DNA of 64,000 nt. Origin: Mauremys mutica (Eukaryota; Chordata; Testudines; Geoemydidae). The notes beneath the pieces are model-generated. The model was not told the origin of the DNA. It was given only the letters and a program-made list of their open reading frames with translations, and did not search any database. Below are positions 10,766 through 20,879 of the stretch, in pieces (position 1 is the first letter of the stretch; every line of letters starts with the position of its first letter). The position numbers were made by a program, and so were the translations under genes. The stretch spans positions 10,593,951-10,657,950 of the forward strand of contig NC_059076.1 of the NCBI RefSeq assembly GCF_020497125.1, read 5' to 3'.

Positions 10766-11640
10766 GGCCCACAGAAATATATGATCTGATGTTTGATAAA
10801 ATTCATGCCATGGAGAATTTACTGATTGCACAGCTTGATTTTTTTAATTTATTCATCCTTCACTGTAATGCATAAAACTTCTGTGGCCATTGAAACCAAC
10901 GTGGAGTGTCCTTACACCATAAAAACCATGTATAGATTTGTCACTTAAATTATACATCACACATGTGCTGCAAGTCTCAAGGAAGCAATCTGGTGTTTTA
11001 GAAATCTATTGGCTGTAACAAATATCCCTCTAGAGTTGTAGACAAGTTAACTTGCGGTGTAGGTCTGGGCAATACAGATCATGAATTTCCATTTTATTCC
11101 ACTAGAGAGCACTACTTCCACAGGCAAAGCTGGAAAAAAGCAGTGTGATGGGTGTTGTGTAGAATCTTTAGTACTTTATATGTAATATCCTATAATGGAA
11201 GTTAGGATTTATGATCTGTTACTTGACTAAGTACAAACCCACATACAATTTTTGTGATGGTCTAATAATAAAGAGAGAGAGAACCCTGGCTAAAGACCAG
11301 CTATTTCATGTAGATTCAGATAAGAGGTTATATCTATATTCTGAGATCCTAATTCAGCATTGATTTCAGTGTGGCTATTCACATGCCTAAAGTTAGATGT
11401 CTGCTTAATTATCTGGTTGAATCAGGGTATCCTTCAGAATTTCCTTTCCACATGAGCAAGATCCCTTTTAATCTTTAAAAGAAAAAAAAATACAGTAAAG
11501 CAAGGCATTTTCCTAGCAATCAGACAAGATATTGCTCAGCATGTAAACTGACATGCATCAAATCGTAAACAATTCCAATATTTTAATAAGAAATCCCAGC
11601 AAAGTGATTATGATTTAGTAGAGCTGTTGGGAAAACAGGG
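10766..11640. other. Unannotated AT-rich stretch
   Basis: No coding signal and no clear element ends. A short GA tract lies at 11273-11282. Confidence 0.4.
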
Positions 11641-11644
11641 TCGC

Positions 11645-11965
11645 CATTTCACAGGAAATTCCAATATTTTGACTTTTTTCCCCCAAAAGTTGAAACACTG
11701 AACATTTTTGCAAGAACGACTCCAAAACAAACCCTAAATTCAGAAATGTCAAAATGAAAAAAAAAATCAACATTTGGAATGGAAATGATGTAGTTTCTTT
11801 CTAACCATCAACATTTTTGACATTTCGAAATGTTGATACGAACTGCAATGTTTTGTTTCAAATTTTCCTGTTAAAAAAACCCAGAAAACTTCACTGAAAT
11901 TAACATATTCACATGAAAAAACCATGATGATTTTGATGAAACCCCATATTCTGACCAGCACAACT
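11645..11965. repeat. AT-rich GAGCTGGTC-type repeat (hAT-like), degraded
   Basis: A 320-bp block rich in TTTTGACATTTCGAAATG-like self-complementary segments and A/T runs. It ends near ATTCTGACCAGCACAACT. Similar blocks occur at 17290-17675, 33755-34330, 35860-36125 and 48222-48345, several starting or ending with AGAGCTGGT or its complement. Probably an old non-autonomous DNA transposon; no intact TSD found. Confidence 0.45.
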
Positions 11966-12094
11966 ATTTATGGAGAGCATTGGTGTGCATGGTGCTGCGA
12001 AGGCATGTGAGAACACTAGAGTTTATTATTTAACCCACCCGTCTTATGAGTTATTGTCTCAGCTTTTCCTTGTATCACCCCATATTCTGCCTAT

Positions 12095-12235
12095 ACATCT
12101 CTATGTTGTCTCTATTTTGTACTTGGATTGTAATCTCTTTGGAGAAGGAACTGTCTTTTTCTTCTGAGCTTGTACAGTGCCTAGCACAAGGGGGTCCTAC
12201 GTGCTATGATAACACAAATTATTATGAATAATTAT
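12095..12235 (+). repeat. SINE tail segment (plus)
   Basis: TTGGATTGTAATCTCTTTGG, TTGTACAGTGCCTAGCACA, GGGGGTCCTACGTGC and a final AATTATTATGAATAAT run form the tail of the SINE family described at 43424-43610. The head is not visible here. Confidence 0.7.
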
Positions 12236-12244
12236 ATGATTTAT

Positions 12245-12320
12245 TGGTTTGATCCAAAGCCCAGCAAAGTCAATGGAGAGACTCCCACTGACTTCAGTGG
12301 ACTGTGGACCAGGCCCTCTC
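12245..12320. repeat. Palindromic MITE (GATCCAAAGCCC family)
   Basis: Opens with GATCCAAAGCCCAGCAAAGT and closes with GTGGACCAGGCCC around ACTCCCACTGACTTCAGTGG. The arms are near-complementary. Confidence 0.65.
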
Positions 12321-12744
12321 CCGCTCCAGTTTCTTCTCACTCAAAATCCTTCATCTGAAGGCACTTACAAAGGGTTCCAGCCCTGGACTGAAGCCCTCTA
12401 TTTAGTGAACTAGTACAGCAAAGGCAGTTGTGCTGCAAACTGCAACACTCCCACACACTGATCAAGCCATGAGAAATAAGTCAACAAAAACAAGAATTTT
12501 TGTATTTTTTTCCCCCTCGGTGAGCTCCATCTACATCTCTAAACTGAAGGCACCACAAACTGGAGGGTCCTCAGTCTTTCTAGTTATCCTGCAGGGTATA
12601 AATTAAAACTGTTTAATAGGAACATTTGTCCCACAGGCACTTAACTAAATCTACGTCTACCCTGCTCCAGGATTCGGACCACGGGTGTGAAAACAGTGCA
12701 CACCAAAGTGCTGTGCTGTAACTCCTCAGCGCGGACACTGTGGG
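12321..12744. other. Unannotated stretch
   Basis: No features recognised apart from a T-run at 12503-12512. Confidence 0.4.
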
Positions 12745-12747
12745 GGG

Positions 12748-12852
12748 AGTGAAGTGACTTGCCCAAGGTCATCCAGCAACCCAGTGGCAGAACCAAGAAT
12801 AGGAGCCAGGTCTCCAGAGTCCCAGTCCAGTGCTCTAGCCCCTGAACTGCTC
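12748..12852 (-). repeat. MIR-like SINE core (minus)
   Basis: GACTTGCCCAAGGTCATCCA, a diverged GAACCAAGAATAGGAGCC, and CCCAGTCCAGTGCTCTAGCC are the complement of the core, B-box-like and A-box-like portions of the tRNA-derived SINE. Confidence 0.75.
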
Positions 12853-12946
12853 ACATCAGGGAAATACTGTATTATCAAGGTTGGGCTATTTTCCCCATCC
12901 TTAGCTGTTCTTACATTTAACATTAACACAAATTGCCTGTCCGTAT

Positions 12947-13666
12947 TGTCAGGGTTACAGAGCAGGCTGCACCTGTGCCCCCTTTCCAGTCTCTCTGAAT
13001 GGCACCCACCTTGTGTCTTGGGCCTCTTGGCCTCCCCTGCCTCAGGGTGGACTCCTGCAATTCTCCCCCTCTTAGACCAGGGTCTGGTTATATTACCCTT
13101 AGTATTCCAACTGCCTACCACCCTGCAGGTCCAGCTGGGCTTTCCCCCTTTCTGAGCCTGTAACCACTGTTATAGTGACCAAAAGACCCTTAATTCCGTG
13201 TATTTTCATTTAGCAAAGCATTAGAGAAAAGGGGATTTTAAAACAACAAAGAGCTGACAGGCATATGTAGCCTCATCTGATATCGCACTTCCCTACAAGC
13301 TAAATTAGAGCGGGTTTCCTCATAATTTACAGGAGCAGAATGGACTTCCATTCTTTTTGGGAGCTAAGGAGCTTCTGGGACGCAGACCGGTCTCATTTTG
13401 TCTCCCACCAGTCGGTTCCCTGTTTTCTTAGGGTAGCTGAGCTTTTTGAAGGTCCCCACCTTCTCTGTGAGCCTGAGCCCAGTTTCCATACTACCCCACA
13501 GCCCTTGTTATGGAGCTTTGGTGTGAAGTCCTCCTGCTGCCTCAGACTGGTTTTCCCAGTTGGCTAGCCAGGCCATCCTGGGGAATGTCTCCATGATGGT
13601 TGCTCTATTGTTCAGGTAGCCAGACCCATTCAGCCTTATTGGCTCACAACCAGTGGCCTTGTGACA
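12947..13666 (+). mobile_element. LTR-like repeat, family B, intact copy
   Basis: About 720 bp starting TGTCAGGGTTACAG and ending CCTTGTGACA, so it has TG...CA ends. It aligns by eye over its length with 54583-54943 joined to 56078-56572. Shared segments include TAGCCTCATCTGATMTC, GACTGGTTTTCCCAGT, and CAGACCCATTCAGCCTTA. The flanks GTAT (12943-12946) and GTAC (13667-13670) could be a 4-bp TSD with one mismatch, which is weak. No gag or pol sequence accompanies it. It may be a solo LTR or another element of similar size. Confidence 0.55.
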
Positions 13667-14042
13667 GTACCTACCTGTGTTGCAGCTGTTTGCTTACCTC
13701 TCATAGTCCAGATTGTAGGCCTTGCTGGGGCCCTAAGGATAGCTAGCAATGTGAACCAAAGGCTGTAAACCAGAGTAGGCCCGTCCTTCGCAGAATAGCA
13801 ACACACTAGGTGTCAGCTAATGAAGTAAGCAAATTCCTGACTGAAGAGGATGGTACAAAAACACGCAGCTCTCAAGTAACTACATAAATGCCTTCTGAAG
13901 AGATGGCACAGGAACACACCGACCCCTCATAAAAATAAGGAGGAGACGACAGGATACTGGATAAGGATGTTTTGTTCAAACAAGGTATAAGAGTGGTAAC
14001 TAATAACATCTGGAGTGTAACCCATAACTAGGTTGTATCAAT

Positions 14043-14056
14043 GTATAAAAAGGAGA
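14043..14056 (+). promoter_or_regulatory. LTR TATA box
   Basis: GTATAAAAAGGAG within the solo LTR, about 350 bp before its AATAAA. The nested MITE now separates the two. Inferred from LTR layout. Confidence 0.5.
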
Positions 14057-14092
14057 AGTCAGAGGATGAGCATCTTTGTACTGGTCTAGGGG

Positions 14093-14282
14093 CAGGGCCG
14101 GCTCCAGGCACCAGCTAAAGAAGCAGGTGCTTGGGGTGGCCAATACCAAGGGGCAGCACGTCTGGGTCTTCGGCGGCAATTCGGCGGCGAGTCCCTCAGT
14201 CCCTCTCGGAGCGAAGGACCCGCCGTTGAATTGCTGTCGAAGAGTGCTGCTTGGGGCGGCAGAAAACCTGGAGCCGGCCCTG
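14093..14282. mobile_element. hAT MITE, CAGGGCCGGC family, perfect 8-bp TSD
   Basis: 190 bp with perfect 16-bp terminal inverted repeats (CAGGGCCGGCTCCAGG and its complement). A perfect TSD TCTAGGGG lies at 14085-14092 and 14283-14290. The interior is CpG-rich with no reading frame of interest. It inserted into the solo LTR between its TATA box and poly(A) signal. Relatives: 48486-48600, 59072-59369, 61109-61547, and by its termini the coding hAT at 29564-31744. Confidence 0.95.
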
Positions 14283-14392
14283 TCTAGGGGACAGCATCAT
14301 GGTAATGTTGACTGAACTGGTACCTTGGCACCGGCATACATGTGTTAATGTACCTGTAGCTCCTGTGGGCACTAGGACTGTCCTTTGTCAAC

Positions 14393-14398
14393 AATAAA
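14393..14398 (+). promoter_or_regulatory. LTR polyadenylation signal AATAAA
   Basis: AATAAA followed by a U5-like stretch to 14546 in the solo LTR. It fits the expected R/U5 position. Confidence 0.5.
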
Positions 14399-14551
14399 CC
14401 TGGCCAAGCACCGTCGCCACCGAACCGAGCCTGTTGTCTCCCTTTATGAACAACATTGAGGTCTGCTGGGTCAGCCAGCGGCACGCTCTGCGAGCCCCAA
14501 GAACAGCAGCGCTAGCAGCATTAACGACTCTGCAGCAACGCCAGCACAGAT

Positions 14552-15865
14552 CAGTAACCCTTACCAAGCACCTCTACATCCTTCACAACTCTCCGTTCTT
14601 GCTAAGAAAAAGTTTCAAAAGCACCATGTGATTTAAAAGCGCAAGTCACTTGTGCTCCTTAAATCACTTTGATGCTTTTGAAAATTTCCCCTACTGCAGT
14701 GTAGACACCGTACCCTTAGGTTCTTTTGAAAATCCTACTGTGTTTCCCATTAGAAATGCATGTACCAGAAAGAGGCCACTTGCAGTTAATAAGCTTTGCA
14801 ATAACCTTTCACTGAAATGGCAAAGACAATTATTAAACAGATTTCACAGACATTTATAAAGAAAAAGAATGAATAAGAATTCTGTGGCCAGGTCCTCTGG
14901 CCTGTTGTGGAACAAAGGTATTCGACCCCTTTCTCCTGCGGGGATGTTTTGTCTGGATAGAAAGGCATCAGCAGACCGTAGCAAACCAATCCATGCGGCA
15001 TGGGATAGGCAGCAGGCAAATGGAATACAGAGGAGGCATTAAGCATTTGGGCCATCTTCACCCGTCACTTATACATAATTATTGTTCAACCCCTTTGGAA
15101 CTGGCCGCACCACACAGCTGATCGGGAAATATTGTGACAGACAAATAGAGATGAGGCCCTTAATCTGATAAAGCACAATGGGTGAGCAAGTGTCAGGGAG
15201 AGTTAGACTGAGCAATAGCAAACCTGTGTGTATCTATCGAGCATGGACCTGAAGGAAGCGTGGGTAACATATGCAATGTATTCACCTCCCACGGATTTTG
15301 AAGGATCATTTCTGTTCGCTGAGAGAGTGCCGAACCTAGTCTGATTAAACTGTTATAGACACTGCAACACAATCTACTACATGTGCACTGATCTCAGATG
15401 AGCTTATTTCAGACACAGACTGAGCAAGGACTAGAGGCCTCCCACCTTCCTAGACACACAATTAAAGTTGCTTAGCCCCCACTGAAATTGCTATGATGAG
15501 AACGAGTCTCAGTTAACCGCTCAGGTAACTTTTAGCACATACTTCCTCTCTGACAATTTGTTTCCAAGGCTTGTTAGCCCACCAAGCATATGATTATTGG
15601 CCTGATGTCTGCTGTGATGCTAATACTCAATTTTAACAGGGATTCATTAAAAAACCCATAGTACAAAATACAGGAGGTGGGGGCAGGAGATTTTCAAAAA
15701 CCAGTGCTGAGTGCTTCGGGATATGTGCAGAACCACGTTTTCAGCTGGCATAACACCACTGACTTCCACAAGTAACACTTGCATAGAGTTTGGGCCACCG
15801 TAACTACTGCCCAGCTGCAGAAGGACTTCGCAATACCCGTTATTGATAATCTGCTGGGTAGTGAA
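14552..15865. other. Unannotated stretch with one old repeat piece
   Basis: 14600-14740 carries degraded TTTCAAAAG...CTTTTGAAAAT repeat arms (same type as 44585-44905). 14740-15865 shows no gene. 15100-15420 reads as non-repetitive sequence. A short run of T lies on the minus-strand side at 14856-14880. Confidence 0.4.
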
Positions 15866-15884
15866 TAGTTACTAGAACGCATCA

Positions 15885-15962
15885 GATAGGACCAGGTTCT
15901 ACACCACTGAGATCAGTGGGAGTTTTGACATTGACTGCAATGCACAAAGCATCAGGCCTATA
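15885..15962. repeat. Short palindromic repeat fragment
   Basis: GGACCAGGTTCTACACCACT, the GATCAGTGGGAG centre and GCATCAGGCCT match the general plan of the CATTGACTTCAATGG-centred dispersed elements. Confidence 0.4.
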
Positions 15963-16335
15963 AAGAACGCACATGTTCGTGAACAAATAGCTCCAATTTA
16001 ATGGACTGATATACCTGGGATCCTGCCGTTCATTAGTCACAAATAATGGCCGAATTATTCACAGACCAGCAAAGTCTCATGAATTTCTACTGGACGTACA
16101 TTATTTGATCTTTGCTATTCTTTCACTAGTCTCCTGTTAAAGTTTAAGTCATCCAATCAGGGACAAACCACAAGACCATGTGACTTGGGAGACTAACTGG
16201 TAAGCTGGCATGTAGACTGTACCATCTTTGCAAACAAACAATGGGTAGGATGCCAATTGTTTACCTGCAATATTCATCAAGGGACATACTGTAAACTCCT
16301 TACTTACATTGGTAAGTAGTTACTCCCAAAATTAC
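15963..16335. other. Unannotated stretch
   Basis: No gene, element ends or repeat match recognised. Confidence 0.4.
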
Positions 16336-16339
16336 TTTT

Positions 16340-16616
16340 ATAGCACTGATTGTCATACAGTAGCACCTAAAGCCCCCAAAGACATTGGGGCTTCATTATG
16401 CTTGACAATGGACATACACAAAAAGCTTGCAATGTAAATTGATAAAATTGACAAAGGGAATACTATTGTCTCATTTTTTTCCCAAATAGGGGTGTGAAAA
16501 ACAGAGAGGCTAAGTGACTTGTCCATTCCATCCAGGAAGACTCTTGCAGAGCCAAGAATAGAAGTCAGGTTTCGTGAGTCGCCATCCGGGTCCTTAACCA
16601 CAAGGTCATCCTCCCT
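16340..16616 (-). repeat. tRNA-derived SINE with MIR-like core (minus), near full length
   Basis: From left to right on the plus strand: ATACAGTAGCACCTAAAGCC (tail complement), AAAAAGCTTGCAATGTAAAT, AAGTGACTTGTCCATTCCAT (core), then GAATAGAAGTCAGG and GGTCCTTAACCACAAGGTC (head complement). The order matches 9350-9545 and 36985-37205. Confidence 0.65.
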
Positions 16617-17285
16617 GTGGAAGCAGGGAAAGAAAGAGAGGGTTTTAGTGCAGCCATTTAAAGAGACAGAGCAACTGTTGAGCTAAGTCTTAGCCTAATA
16701 TTGCGAGACTTGTAGAAGCAGGGATCACGTCAGAAGCGACTGGAAAACCGCAGAACAGTCAGCGTGACCTAGCCTTGAAATAACAACATTTTGAGAAGAG
16801 AAAGTGAGAAAATACTGGAATAGATAGCAAATAGCCTAAATAAAATGCAGATGTTTTTAATTAATGCATGTCACAAAGAGGTAAAAATGCTTGTGTGATT
16901 TTGCTTGTACTTTGGAGAAACTGAGGCAGAAATGCTCTCTGCCAGCTGTATTCTTCCCTTGCAATTGTTTGAATAAAGCTGACTCTGATTTTGTTGCTTC
17001 CAACCTCAGAGTGGAGTTCATTTCTTCCACATCCCTCTGCATGATCCCTTTTGTTGAAATAAATGGGGCTACTCTTGCATGTCCCTGCTAACCAGTGTGA
17101 GGAGTGGTTTTACCATCTGAAATATTTCTGAATACTGAATGGCAGAAACCAGGACTGGGCCACCAAGTAATTGCAGTGTTGGAAATCCTCCAAAGATACT
17201 GAATTTCCTATTCAATATATATGGATCAAGCTGCTCAAGTAGTTACATCAAATTTGACTCGAGATAATGTCTCTGTTTGAGCTGG
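16617..17285. other. Unannotated stretch
   Basis: No coding or element signature. Minor open frames here lack homology cues. Confidence 0.4.
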
Positions 17286-17289
17286 ATGG

Positions 17290-17675
17290 GAATAAGATTT
17301 TCCATCTCATGGGAAATTCTGTGAATTCAAAATGGAAGAAGACAAAATAAATTGAAATTTCTATCAGAACAAAAATTAAAAAATCATTTTTGATAAAAAT
17401 CAAAACATTTCATTCCTGATTTTGATATTTTTATTTATTTATATACAATACTTCTTTAAAAATAATTTTGATATGAAAAATTGAAATATTATATTCCCAA
17501 ACACTCAAACAGGATACTTTGACATATTCAACCTCACTCCCTCAAATAAGTGTTTTGACCAAAATTTTAATTATTGATATTTTTTCTACATGTTTTGATT
17601 TTCACCAAAAAAGGGTATTTTTCATTGAGAATTAGTGTCAACTGAATTTTTTTCTGACCAGCCTCAGTCTCAGTG
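17290..17675. repeat. AT-rich hAT-like repeat, degraded
   Basis: Very AT-rich block with many AAAATTT and TTTTGAT segments that ends TTTTTTTCTGACCAGCCT, the GAGCTGGTC-type end. Same family as 11645-11965. Confidence 0.45.
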
Positions 17676-17744
17676 GAGTGTGACCACCTCAGCCTATTGC
17701 TTATTGCTTCAATTGCTTTAAATAGTAAACTCTTAGCAAGGAAA

Positions 17745-17984
17745 AAAAAACAAAAAACAAGGAGTCCTTATGGCACCTTAGCGACTAACACATTTATTTG
17801 GGCATAAGCTTTCGTGGGCTAGAACCCACTTCATCAGATGTGGGTTCTAGCTGATGAAAGCTTATGCCCAAGTAAATTTGTTAGTCTCTAAGGTGCCACA
17901 AGGACTCCTTGTTTTTTGTTTGTTTGGTTGGTTGGATGGGGCTTTTTTTGCTGATACAGACTAACACGGCTACCCCTCTGAAAC
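17745..17984 (-). mobile_element. Fold-back retroposon, family 1, 15-bp TSD
   Basis: 240 bp flanked by a perfect 15-bp direct repeat, CTCTTAGCAAGGAAA (17730-17744 and 17985-17999). The minus strand begins GGTTTCAGAGGGGTAGCCG and TGTTAGTCTGTATC. An arm with CAAGGAGTCCTTGTGGCACC is later answered by its inverted copy, so the body folds back on itself. An A/T-rich run lies at the element's 3' end (17745-17758). The long TSD points to LINE-mediated retroposition rather than a cut-and-paste MITE. Related copies: 19542-19727 and 42553-42647. Confidence 0.8.
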
Positions 17985-17999
17985 CTCTTAGCAAGGAAA

Positions 18000-18690
18000 T
18001 GAGCAAACGAAGCTCTAAGGAAGAAACACCTTTTGCTGCTGTCTTTGCTCAACAGAGGGGACCTCTGCTCATTCAAGTATTATCAATGAAAGCCAGGCCA
18101 CACATTCTTATTGCTCTTTATACTGCCTCTTTATGCTTCACAAATTGTCACTCCTGCAAAAAGAACAAAACCCCACCCATGTGCTGCTGATGGTGCCCCA
18201 AACTTATTACTAATTGCTCACCTAATTGAAGCCTGAGTGGCTTCTTAGCACACTTATTCTTAATAGCTGCACTGTGATTTGATGTATCTTGACATTATTG
18301 ATGTGACTCCTGAGTGACATAGAAACATATCCAAGGGAGAAGCAGAGAGAACAAATGATTAGAGAAAGTTCATTACAAAACCAAAAGGCTGTTTGGCTGC
18401 TTCCTAGCAATGTAGATAAAGAGTCTAGCAATGCTGGATACTTTATATGTTCTAGTCTTTGTTCATAAAAACTGTTTATGGATTGTGACATAGATGGGTC
18501 CCACCCCTTGTGTATTGATTTGTGAGAAGCACAAGATACACACGAAAACAATTAAATGGAAACATCGATGAAGACACTCTCCTTTAAAAGAGCCAGCTAT
18601 CTGAGCTCATGCAGACAGCATGGTTTCTCTGCTTGTGCTGCTGACTGTCTGGGACATTGGCACGTCTCTTGGAAAAAATATTCTCTGGGA
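18000..18690. other. Unannotated stretch
   Basis: No gene recognised. No element ends seen. Confidence 0.4.
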
Positions 18691-18697
18691 CAGACCT

Positions 18698-18755
18698 TCT
18701 GCTGGTGTAATTCAACATAGTTCCATTGACTTTATTTTGCACCACCTGAGGACCA
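18698..18755. repeat. CCTCAGCTGGTGTAAATC-type fragment
   Basis: CTTCTGCTGGTGTAATTC and TTTTGCACCACCTGAGGACC form the two arms around TTCCATTGACTTTATT. Confidence 0.55.
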
Positions 18756-18904
18756 GCTCCTTAAAGTCTGTTTTAATTTCTTCACCACACATTCCTGTAC
18801 AGATCTCTCAACTTTCTGTTTTATACCCAGGAGTGGATTAAAACTAAGTGAGGCCAAATCCAATCAAATCAATAGTTCCCAACAAACCAAAGTGCTCTTG
18901 AAAA

Positions 18905-18986
18905 CATAGTCACCGGATGAAATCCTGACCACATTGAAGTCAATACAAACTTCCCATTGATTTCAATGGCGCCAGGATTTCACCAA
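18905..18986. repeat. Palindromic MITE (GAAATCCTG..CAGGATTTC family)
   Basis: GAAATCCTGACCACATTGAA is mirrored by TTCAATGGCGCCAGGATTTC. A second copy lies at 21872-21945. Confidence 0.7.
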
Positions 18987-19070
18987 TAGAGTTTAAGGCC
19001 AGAAGGGACCATTATGATTGTCTAGCCTAACCTCTTGAAAACATGAAACATAGATTTTCATAGAAAAAGT
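18987..19070 (-). mobile_element. CR1 3' end fragment (minus, older subfamily)
   Basis: ATAGAGTTTAAGGCCAGAAG, GGACCATTATGATTGTCTAG and CCTAACCTC match the complement of the CR1 3' end seen in plus orientation at 45355-45421. Confidence 0.75.
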
Positions 19071-19214
19071 CAGACAAGTCTCCATATTTAAGTCCTCTTA
19101 AAAGTGTACTTCTGTCAAGTAGCCTACAGTGAATTGCATATAAAGTGATTTTTCTTGTTCTCCTTAGTACTAATTTGTCTATTTGTGTTTGTCCTTTAAC
19201 AGAGCTAAACAAAC

Positions 19215-20015
19215 TTCAGAACTTCTGTACCATAGAAAATTCCAATATTTCAACATTTGTTTTTATCCCAATTTGGGATGCAAAGTCAAAATAGCAAACA
19301 TTTTCACAGAACTTTCAGGAAATGTAGATTTGGAAATGCAGAAAAGTTTTGTTTCACCTTGATTTGACACTGATCTGTATCTGCCTGAGCTACCACGGTG
19401 TTTCATGAGACTTGTAGTTCAGTTACCTGGCTCCCTGATTAGTCTAAAAGTCCCATGATGCACAATGGTCATGACACTCCCTGTCATGCACTGTGCTAGT
19501 TCTACCAGAGGAGAGAACTAAGCGCATCACTGGAGATGTAGATTTCAGAGAAGCAGCCGTGTTAGAATGTATCCGCAAAAAGAACAGGAGTTCTTGTGGC
19601 ACCTTAGAGACTAACAAATGTATTTGAGCATAAGCTTTTGTCCGATGAAGTGGGCTGTAGCCAACGAAAGCTTATGCTCAAATAAATATGTTAGTCTTTA
19701 AAGTGCCACAAGTACTCCTGTTCTTATTGGAGATGTAGTTCACCTAGGGATCCCAGTCCATAGAGGCATGTGGCACCCAGACTTCAGTTCCCATGGATCA
19801 TGGCAGTGGCTTAGGCAGAATCAGATAGCTGCCAAACTGACCCAAAACTAAAGGTTTTGATTCGTCATGACAAAACAAAGTATTTCAGTTAGGGGTTGAC
19901 CCTACACCAAAATAAACATTTCTGTTAGATTTTCCTAATGAACATTCAAAAAACTTTGGCAACACAGAAAAAATTCCAATGTACAGAAATTGGATTTTCC
20001 ATTGAGAAAAGACAC
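19215..20015. repeat. Large AT-rich element with GTAGTTC core, interrupted
   Basis: AT-rich arms (19220-19375 and 19835-20010) enclose a core containing CTTGTAGTTCAGTTACC, AGTCCCATGATGCACA and CTTCAGTTCCCATGG. The core is split by the fold-back retroposon at 19542-19727. A similar AT-rich plus GTAGTCCAACC layout encloses the hAT at 29564-31744. Probably an old non-autonomous DNA transposon. Confidence 0.45.
19542..19727 (+). mobile_element. Fold-back retroposon, family 1, 11-bp TSD
   Basis: 186 bp flanked by a perfect 11-bp repeat TGGAGATGTAG (19531-19541 and 19728-19738). Starts TTTCAGAGAAGCAGCCGTG and TTAGAATGTATCCGC; arm AGAACAGGAGTTCTTGTGGC is answered by its complement near the 3' end, with a GATGAAGTGGGCTGTAGCC centre. 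Same family as 17745-17984 in opposite orientation. Confidence 0.85.
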
Positions 20016-20029
20016 TCTGATGGTGTAAT

Positions 20030-20870
20030 AGAGTCCATTCACCACTAGGCACCCCTTGTGGCTGGGCATGGCATTGCAGCTCTCTCACTGGGCTAGCCCC
20101 TTCCCAGTGGTTACTTGGGCCTTGTGGAGGTTTCTCTGACAGTAAGTCAGCCCTCCAGCGAGGTCACAGTCTTTTGTCCACACCTTCAGAGGTCACAGTT
20201 GTCCAGACTAGAAGTCCTAAACTGCCTTTAACGGAAATACAAATCCTTCCTCCCTCTCTGGAGCTCTTCCTCCAACAATCCTCTACTCAATCTGCTGCCC
20301 CCTTTCTGGACTCAGCAACCATTGGGGAGGGCTTGTACGCCCCCTCCTCAGGGCCAGTAGCGGAACTCAATCTCACCCTCTAATCTGGATTCCAGCCCAG
20401 GGCCCCGTACTGCACAGCTAGGTCTGCTCCTTTACCCATGTTTCAGCGTTCCCTGGACCACTTCGTACCTCACCTCTTTATTTCCTGTCTGGATTTCCCA
20501 GTCTCTCCCCTGTTTGATCAGGGTCTCTCCCTGCCTGGAGGGCTTTCCTTAGAATCCTAGAAACAGGGGGTTAGAAGGGACCACAAGGGTCATCTAGTCT
20601 AAACCCTTGCCAAGATGCAGGACTTGTTGTGTCTAAACCGTCTGAGAGACATGGCTCTTCAGCCCCCTTTTGCTCTGAGTTTTCCCTAGAGACTCAGGGC
20701 CCAGCAAGAGCCTTCTTGCCCCCTGCCTGGCTCTGTTCCCTGTCAGTGATTAACCTGACTCTTTTTATATTGGGACCACCTGATTCCTCTCAAGGGGAGC
20801 TCATCCTGTCGTCAGGGCTGGCTTAGCCACAGGATCTCCAGCCCACCGGGCAAGCCACCATGTAGCAGAC
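20030..20870. repeat. GC-rich dispersed repeat, family A copy 2
   Basis: GGATTCCAGCCCAGGGCCCC and CAGCTAGGTCTGCTCC align with GGGTTCCAGCACAGGGGCCC and AGCCAGGTCTCTTC in the copy at 57560-58560. The stretch CTGGGCATGGCATTGCAG aligns with the start of 4840-5560. A CR1 fragment interrupts it at 20548-20650. Confidence 0.5.
20548..20650 (-). mobile_element. CR1 3' end fragment (minus)
   Basis: TTAGAATCCTAGAAACAGGG, AGAAGGGACCACAAGGGTCA and TCTAGTCTAAACCC are the complement of a CR1 3' terminus. It lies inside the GC-rich repeat that resumes after it. Confidence 0.65.
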
Positions 20871-20879
20871 AGACAATTC

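Larger units (their letters stand above)
13714..14546 (+). mobile_element. Solo LTR with 5-bp TSD
   Basis: Begins TGTAGGCCTTGC and ends ACGCCAGCA, flanked by a perfect 5-bp direct repeat CAGAT (13709-13713 and 14547-14551). A TATA-like TATAAAAAGGAG lies at about 14044, and an AATAAA polyadenylation signal at 14393-14398 is followed by a U5-like region. Removing the 190-bp MITE and one duplicated octamer gives an LTR of about 635 bp. No internal retroviral sequence remains, as expected after recombination between two LTRs. The 3' boundary was chosen because it gives both the terminal CA and the exact TSD. Confidence 0.7.
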
